Of a DNA stretch of 64,000 bases, positions 60,780 to 64,000 are shown piece after piece. A program made the position numbers and the translations under genes. Source of the DNA: Effrenium voratum (lineage: Eukaryota; Sar; Dinophyceae; Suessiales; Symbiodiniaceae); assembly GCA_963377175.1 (NCBI GenBank), contig CAUJNA010000505.1, positions 78,501-142,500 on the forward strand, given 5' to 3'. The notes beneath the pieces were generated by a model. It did not search any database. It saw nothing but the letters and a program-made list of their open reading frames with translations, and had not been told where the DNA came from. Each line of letters starts with the position of its first letter. Position 1 is the first letter of the stretch.

Positions 60780-60960
60780 GAGCCACAGTCAAAACCGATT
60801 TGGGTGAGTGAGGGTTAGTAAGGGATATCCGCCCTTTTGATTCTTTGCATTTTGTGGGTAGGCTCCTTTACCTCTCTCGCTGACGAGTGGTTTGGATCGG
60901 TGGTTTGGGGACTTGAACTCCAGCCTCCAAACGGCCAGTCCAAACCACCAATACGCGGAA
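60780..60960 (+). repeat. SINE-like segment
   Basis: GAGCCACAGTCAAAACCGAT then TTGGGTGAGTGAGGGTTAGT resembles 42555-42600 and 7410-7440. GGTTTGGGGACTTGAACTCC carries the family's B-box-like motif on the - strand. Confidence 0.5.
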
Positions 60961-61091
60961 AGCCAGGGTTTGATTGCACCTCTGTTTTTAGATGGTACGC
61001 TTCTAGGCCTTGTTTTTAAAGGGAAACCAAGAGGAGAACCGAAGCCGTTTCTTGGGGGGGCCCTCAACTTTGACACATAACTCAACTCGAG

Positions 61092-61139
61092 GCGATTGAA
61101 GACAAGATCAAGGAGCACCTGAGCTCGCTGAAGTCGAAG
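61092..61139 (+). CDS. Small exon, unrecognised gene
   Basis: After ACTCGAG, 16 codons AIEDKIKEHLSSLKSK to a GC donor (AAG|GCGTGC); the exon itself starts GCG after AG, so AGGCG is repeated. A charged amphipathic helix. Joins in phase with 62194. Confidence 0.5.
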
Positions 61140-62193
61140 GCGTGCCATGGAGTCGCGTTGGCATGGGCCATTGCGCCGGGGATTGGAGTGTCTCGATCGG
61201 ACGCGAGAGCTGTCCGAAGCCAATACGGCACTAGAATTATAAGCCGCACACACGCAACCAACATACCAGCATGCCATACAACATAAACAACACATAAGCT
61301 GACATGCAAGACACAACAATACGCGACACTACGATGCTAGACCCTACAATGCAATACATTGAAGTGCAGTACAATGCTGTACAATGGAGAGTGGCACCAG
61401 TCCTTTGTTTGGGATTCCGCTCTTGTTTTGTGAATCGTATAGTATTTTGCCAGACACATTGATGACAAACGAAATGCATGCGCGTGGGCGTGCATCCTTG
61501 CATGCACACAACAATCAGAAACACACGCCCATATGCATGTATGCATGCACGCATGTGGGGAAGCTCGTTGCAGGAAGAGAAGAAGCGAGTGAAGGCGGGC
61601 GCCGGGTCTCTCGTCTCGTGTCTTTCCCACACAACCTCCAAGGTTTCCAAAAGGAGGGCTTTGTTGTTTTGGGGGGTGGGATGTAAGGAATTTTTGAAAG
61701 TGGATCAGCATCTTCACTTGATCCGGGGGGTTCGCAATCTACGATTTGCTCGCGGGTCTAAAGGCCAACCCTGGACGTTGGCGAGTGGGGCCCGATTCGG
61801 AATAGGAGCGCCGGACGTTCGATTCGCAGTTCTGGCGCTGGCAGTTGGACTCTTTGACTGCGCCCGAACGTTTTGGAATGATTCCCCACTTTTTCCAACC
61901 ATCGTGCTTTTCAAAACTCGGCGTTGCGGGCGGTTTTGGAAAGATTCGGATCAAGTGAACACTTCCAGAATTTTTGTTGCCTCCTTGTAAATGGTTTTCA
62001 AAAGGACACCAAGCAGAAACGACCACGTTTTAGGGTAAAGGGAAAAGAGGGGCCGCACGCCGTTTTCAGAGGAAAAGGGATTTACCGCTCCAAACGCAAA
62101 GGGACGCTTGTTGAGAGGTCAAGGTGGGAAACGAGGCCGAGCCGCTTTTCGTGGGATGCACCTTTTGGGATATGCGGCCACCGCTCGACGCAG

Positions 62194-62235
62194 GGCAAGG
62201 CTGAGGACCTGCACGAGAAGGATGGGGAGGACACG
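62194..62235 (+). CDS. Small exon, unrecognised gene
   Basis: After GACGCAG, 14 codons GKAEDLHEKDGEDT to a GC donor (ACG|GCACGA). Following 61139 it extends a charged helix (LSSLKSK-GKAEDLHEK). The frame would otherwise reach a TGA at 62269. Confidence 0.45.
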
Positions 62236-62282
62236 GCACGACCAAGACTTGCTGCGATAGGCAGGGAATGAGAAATGGAACC

Positions 62283-62405
62283 ATCCACCTGGTGGTGTCC
62301 TAAGGGCCATCCAACTGGTGGTTTCCTAAGGACCATCCAACTGGTGGTTTCCTAAGGACCATCCAACTGGTGGTTTCCTAAGGACCATCCAACTGGTGGT
62401 TTCCT
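62283..62405 (+). repeat. Tandem 27-bp repeat with internal palindrome
   Basis: Five units of CCATCCAACTGGTGGTTTCC then TAAGGA; CCA-CCAACTGGTGG within each unit is self-complementary in part, so each can form a small hairpin. Confidence 0.95.
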
Positions 62406-62599
62406 TCTAAGGACCAGACGTGGAGCCCTTGAAAATCCAGCTGTTGGGTGCAAAACACAGCAAAGGTTGTTCCAAAGGGTTTCCTTCAACAGGTTTGGGC
62501 AAGATTTGTTGGAATAGCCAGATTTGAAGGGCCAAACCCTGCAAGAAACCCGTCACAGTGAGAGACCATGACACATCCGGAGTTACTTAGTTGTGGACG

Positions 62600-62770
62600 C
62601 AGAAGTTTGCTTCGGCTGCTTATTGGTAGGCTATCACCTCGGTCTGGATTGGTGGTTTGGGAATTTGAACCCCTGGCTTTTGCAGAAGGGAAATGGGACG
62701 TCCCTGACCTCCAAAACAAACAAACCCCAATCAACGGCCACGACTCAAAGCCTTGGGTTCTCGCTTGTGT
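62600..62770 (+). repeat. SINE-like segment
   Basis: TGGATTGGTGGTTTGGGAAT then TTGAACCCCTGG and GCAGAAGGGAAATG: the same family as 14690-14790 and 35330-35420, with a B-box-like GGTTCAAATTCCC on the - strand. Confidence 0.5.
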
Positions 62771-63270
62771 GTGGGCATTAAAACTGAGTCGGTCGGGTTG
62801 ATCCAATGAAACTGGCACTTTTGAAGGTCCGACAAGGGGATCTTCAGGAGCACTGTTGACCTTTGACCCCTGCCTTTGCTGGGTTGAACATTAACTTGCA
62901 TAGGCCCTAACACAGATTCCTGCGCTTTCAGGTCCCTCTATTTCCGAAAAGGCGCACCCAGGTGGTGCCAAATCAAGCTGGCAACAACTTGGGCTTGGAC
63001 ATTTGGCCCAGTTCAGAAGTTCAGAAGTTGGTAGAAGTAACCTGCAGTCCTCCAAGTGGAGTACCTCCTGTCGCTGACCCGAGCTTCCGAGAGCTGTGTG
63101 CCCTGGCAAGGCCACTGCTTTCTTCGCACTTCCAGGCTCAAACGTGGCCTGAATCGATTCTATAGCCAGGAAGGATCCTGGCTCAAGCGTGGCACATGGC
63201 AGACATCAGCACATGAGATCGGAACATGCAAATAGTCTGAAACATTAAGCTGTGACGCCCATTCTGCGCC
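62770..63270 (+). other. Region upstream of the right-edge gene
   Basis: A + frame at about 62930-63165 is open (KLVEVTCSPPSGVPPVAD, SFRELCALARPLLSSHFQ) and could be an exon; splice sites are unclear. CTGGCTCAAGCGTGGC at 63178 repeats CAGGCTCAAACGTGGC at 63133; GGCTCAAG recalls the 3' end of the dinoflagellate spliced leader but is probably part of this local duplication. Confidence 0.35.
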
Positions 63271-64000
63271 ATGTGGCGGGATGCTGGAGCGAACAACTCG
63301 CTTCCGATGCCGGTGACGCAGCCCGGGCTAATGTACGGGGGGCCTTTCGCGGGGTATATTCCAGTATGGCCCAGGCTTCCGCAGCAAATGTTCTTGGCTG
63401 AGCCCATTGCAGCCAAGCCGTCGGTGAATGGCCGGTTTTCGACTGGCCCTTCCATGCTGCATGCGCAGTCCGCCCCCTCTGCCTCGTTTAGCCCATATTT
63501 GAGCGCCCCATGGGGCCCGCACCCAAGTGAGCAGCCAGAGCAGGCGCAGCCAGTGCCGGCAGCGCCGCAGCCTGCTGTGCCGCAGCGGGCGCACCCGTCC
63601 CCACGCAAACCCGCCCCGGCTCGGGAGTTGCCAGCCGAATCGTGCCGCCCCCAAATATCGAGGGAGGCAAGTCAGCCGCAGCTAGCCTCAAGGCGATCCA
63701 CACCTCCCAAGCGGGAGGAAGGTCAGCCGCAGCTTTGGCCCCAGCCAACCTCAAGGCGATCCACGCCTCCCAAGCGGGAGGACGGTCAGCTGCAGCCCCA
63801 GCCGGCCTCAAGGCGATCCACACCTCCCAAGCGGGAGGAAGGTCAGCCGCAGCTTCAGCCCCAGCCAACCTCAAGGCGATCCACACCTCCCAAGCGGGAG
63901 GAAGGTCAGCAAGCACCGTCATCAAGGCGATCGACCCCCCTGATGTCTGGGCGGGAGACGTCCAAAGCCCAGCCCGCACCCTCGTCAAGGCGATCCACTC
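63271..64000 (+). CDS. Pro/Gln-rich protein with SRRSTPPKREEGQ repeats, cut by the right edge
   Basis: Open from a TGA at 63253 to the window end (243 codons from ATG 63271) with no stop. It starts MWRDAGANNSLPMPVTQP, then a Pro/Ala/Gln-rich region (SEQPEQAQPVPAAPQPAV), then four near-perfect repeats of SRRSTPPKREEGQPQL-QPQPT of about 20 residues, then looser copies (SSRRSTPLMSGRE). RRST-PP is a likely kinase and proline-directed site, and the protein should be disordered. The - strand is also open because of codon bias, but its product is an Ala/Leu-rich mirror. The start could lie in an upstream exon. No family is recognised. Confidence 0.6.
   Translation, partial: MWRDAGANNSLPMPVTQPGLMYGGPFAGYIPVWPRLPQQMFLAEPIAAKPSVNGRFSTGPSMLHAQSAPSASFSPYLSAPWGPHPSEQPEQAQPVPAAPQPAVPQRAHPSPRKPAPARELPAESCRPQISREASQPQLASRRSTPPKREEGQPQLWPQPTSRRSTPPKREDGQLQPQPASRRSTPPKREEGQPQLQPQPTSRRSTPPKREEGQQAPSSRRSTPLMSGRETSKAQPAPSSRRST

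Noticed and set aside
63161..63187. Relict dinoflagellate spliced leader (TAGCCA...TGGCTCAAG)
   Set aside because: Only the last nine bases fit, and a sister segment with GGCTCAAACGTGGC lies 46 bp upstream, so it looks like a local duplication.
63488..63988. 166-codon - strand frame rich in Ala, Leu and Asp
   Set aside because: It is the mirror of the + strand repeats, whose SRRSTPPKREEGQ units and open frame to the edge are the better reading.

Overview
This window is nuclear DNA of a dinoflagellate, most likely a symbiodiniacean. The signs are genes broken into short GC-rich exons by dozens of introns, with GC or GA as well as GT donors and short direct repeats across the junctions; coding that I can place only on the + strand; a degenerate CCCTAAA telomere-type block; abundant short repeats and microsatellites; and a monofunctional ketosynthase of the dinoflagellate type. 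No bacterial-style operon, promoter or ribosome binding site is visible.

Layout. 0-12.9 kb: scattered GC-rich candidate exons with no assigned product, among repeats and transposon-like elements. 13.0-35.1 kb: the clearest gene, a single-module type I polyketide ketosynthase (KS). In order it has a leader exon with an EFEPAYLG motif, a leader block resembling a 2-oxoglutarate oxygenase fold, a complete KS domain with Cys (19526), His (22775) and His (24111) in place, a linker, and three successive domains with a G-S-W/F-x-x-W signature like starch- or glycogen-binding modules. Most of its junctions can be joined in phase. 36.8-47.6 kb: well-formed exons of one or more unrecognised genes. 48.2-58.6 kb: an ankyrin-repeat gene whose exons from 52.2 to 57.8 kb join in phase. 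61.1-62.2 kb: two small exons that join in phase. 63.27 kb to the right edge: an open frame, still open at the edge, encoding a Pro/Gln-rich protein with SRRSTPPKREEGQ repeats.

Non-coding content. There is an inverted-repeat transposon family (TACTGTGGATGGACGAAATCC ends) in at least seven places, one copy carrying an AT-rich foreign-looking reading frame. Two further AT-rich islands occur at 19.2 and 49.3 kb. Others are tRNA-derived SINE-like elements, a near-palindromic GGTTTCCCTTTAAA motif scattered through introns, a 0.6-kb inverted array of 13-bp repeats (49.6-50.2 kb), a 73-bp satellite followed by a tRNA-like segment and a 15-bp array (50.25-51.15 kb), and long TG, TCTG, CAGA and CATG microsatellites.

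Function. The KS protein should condense acyl units as one separate module working with other proteins. Its leader and C-terminal domains may bind partners or a carbohydrate-like ligand. The ankyrin protein is probably a protein-interaction scaffold. Nothing in the sequence ties the two together beyond shared orientation, which is common in dinoflagellate gene arrays.
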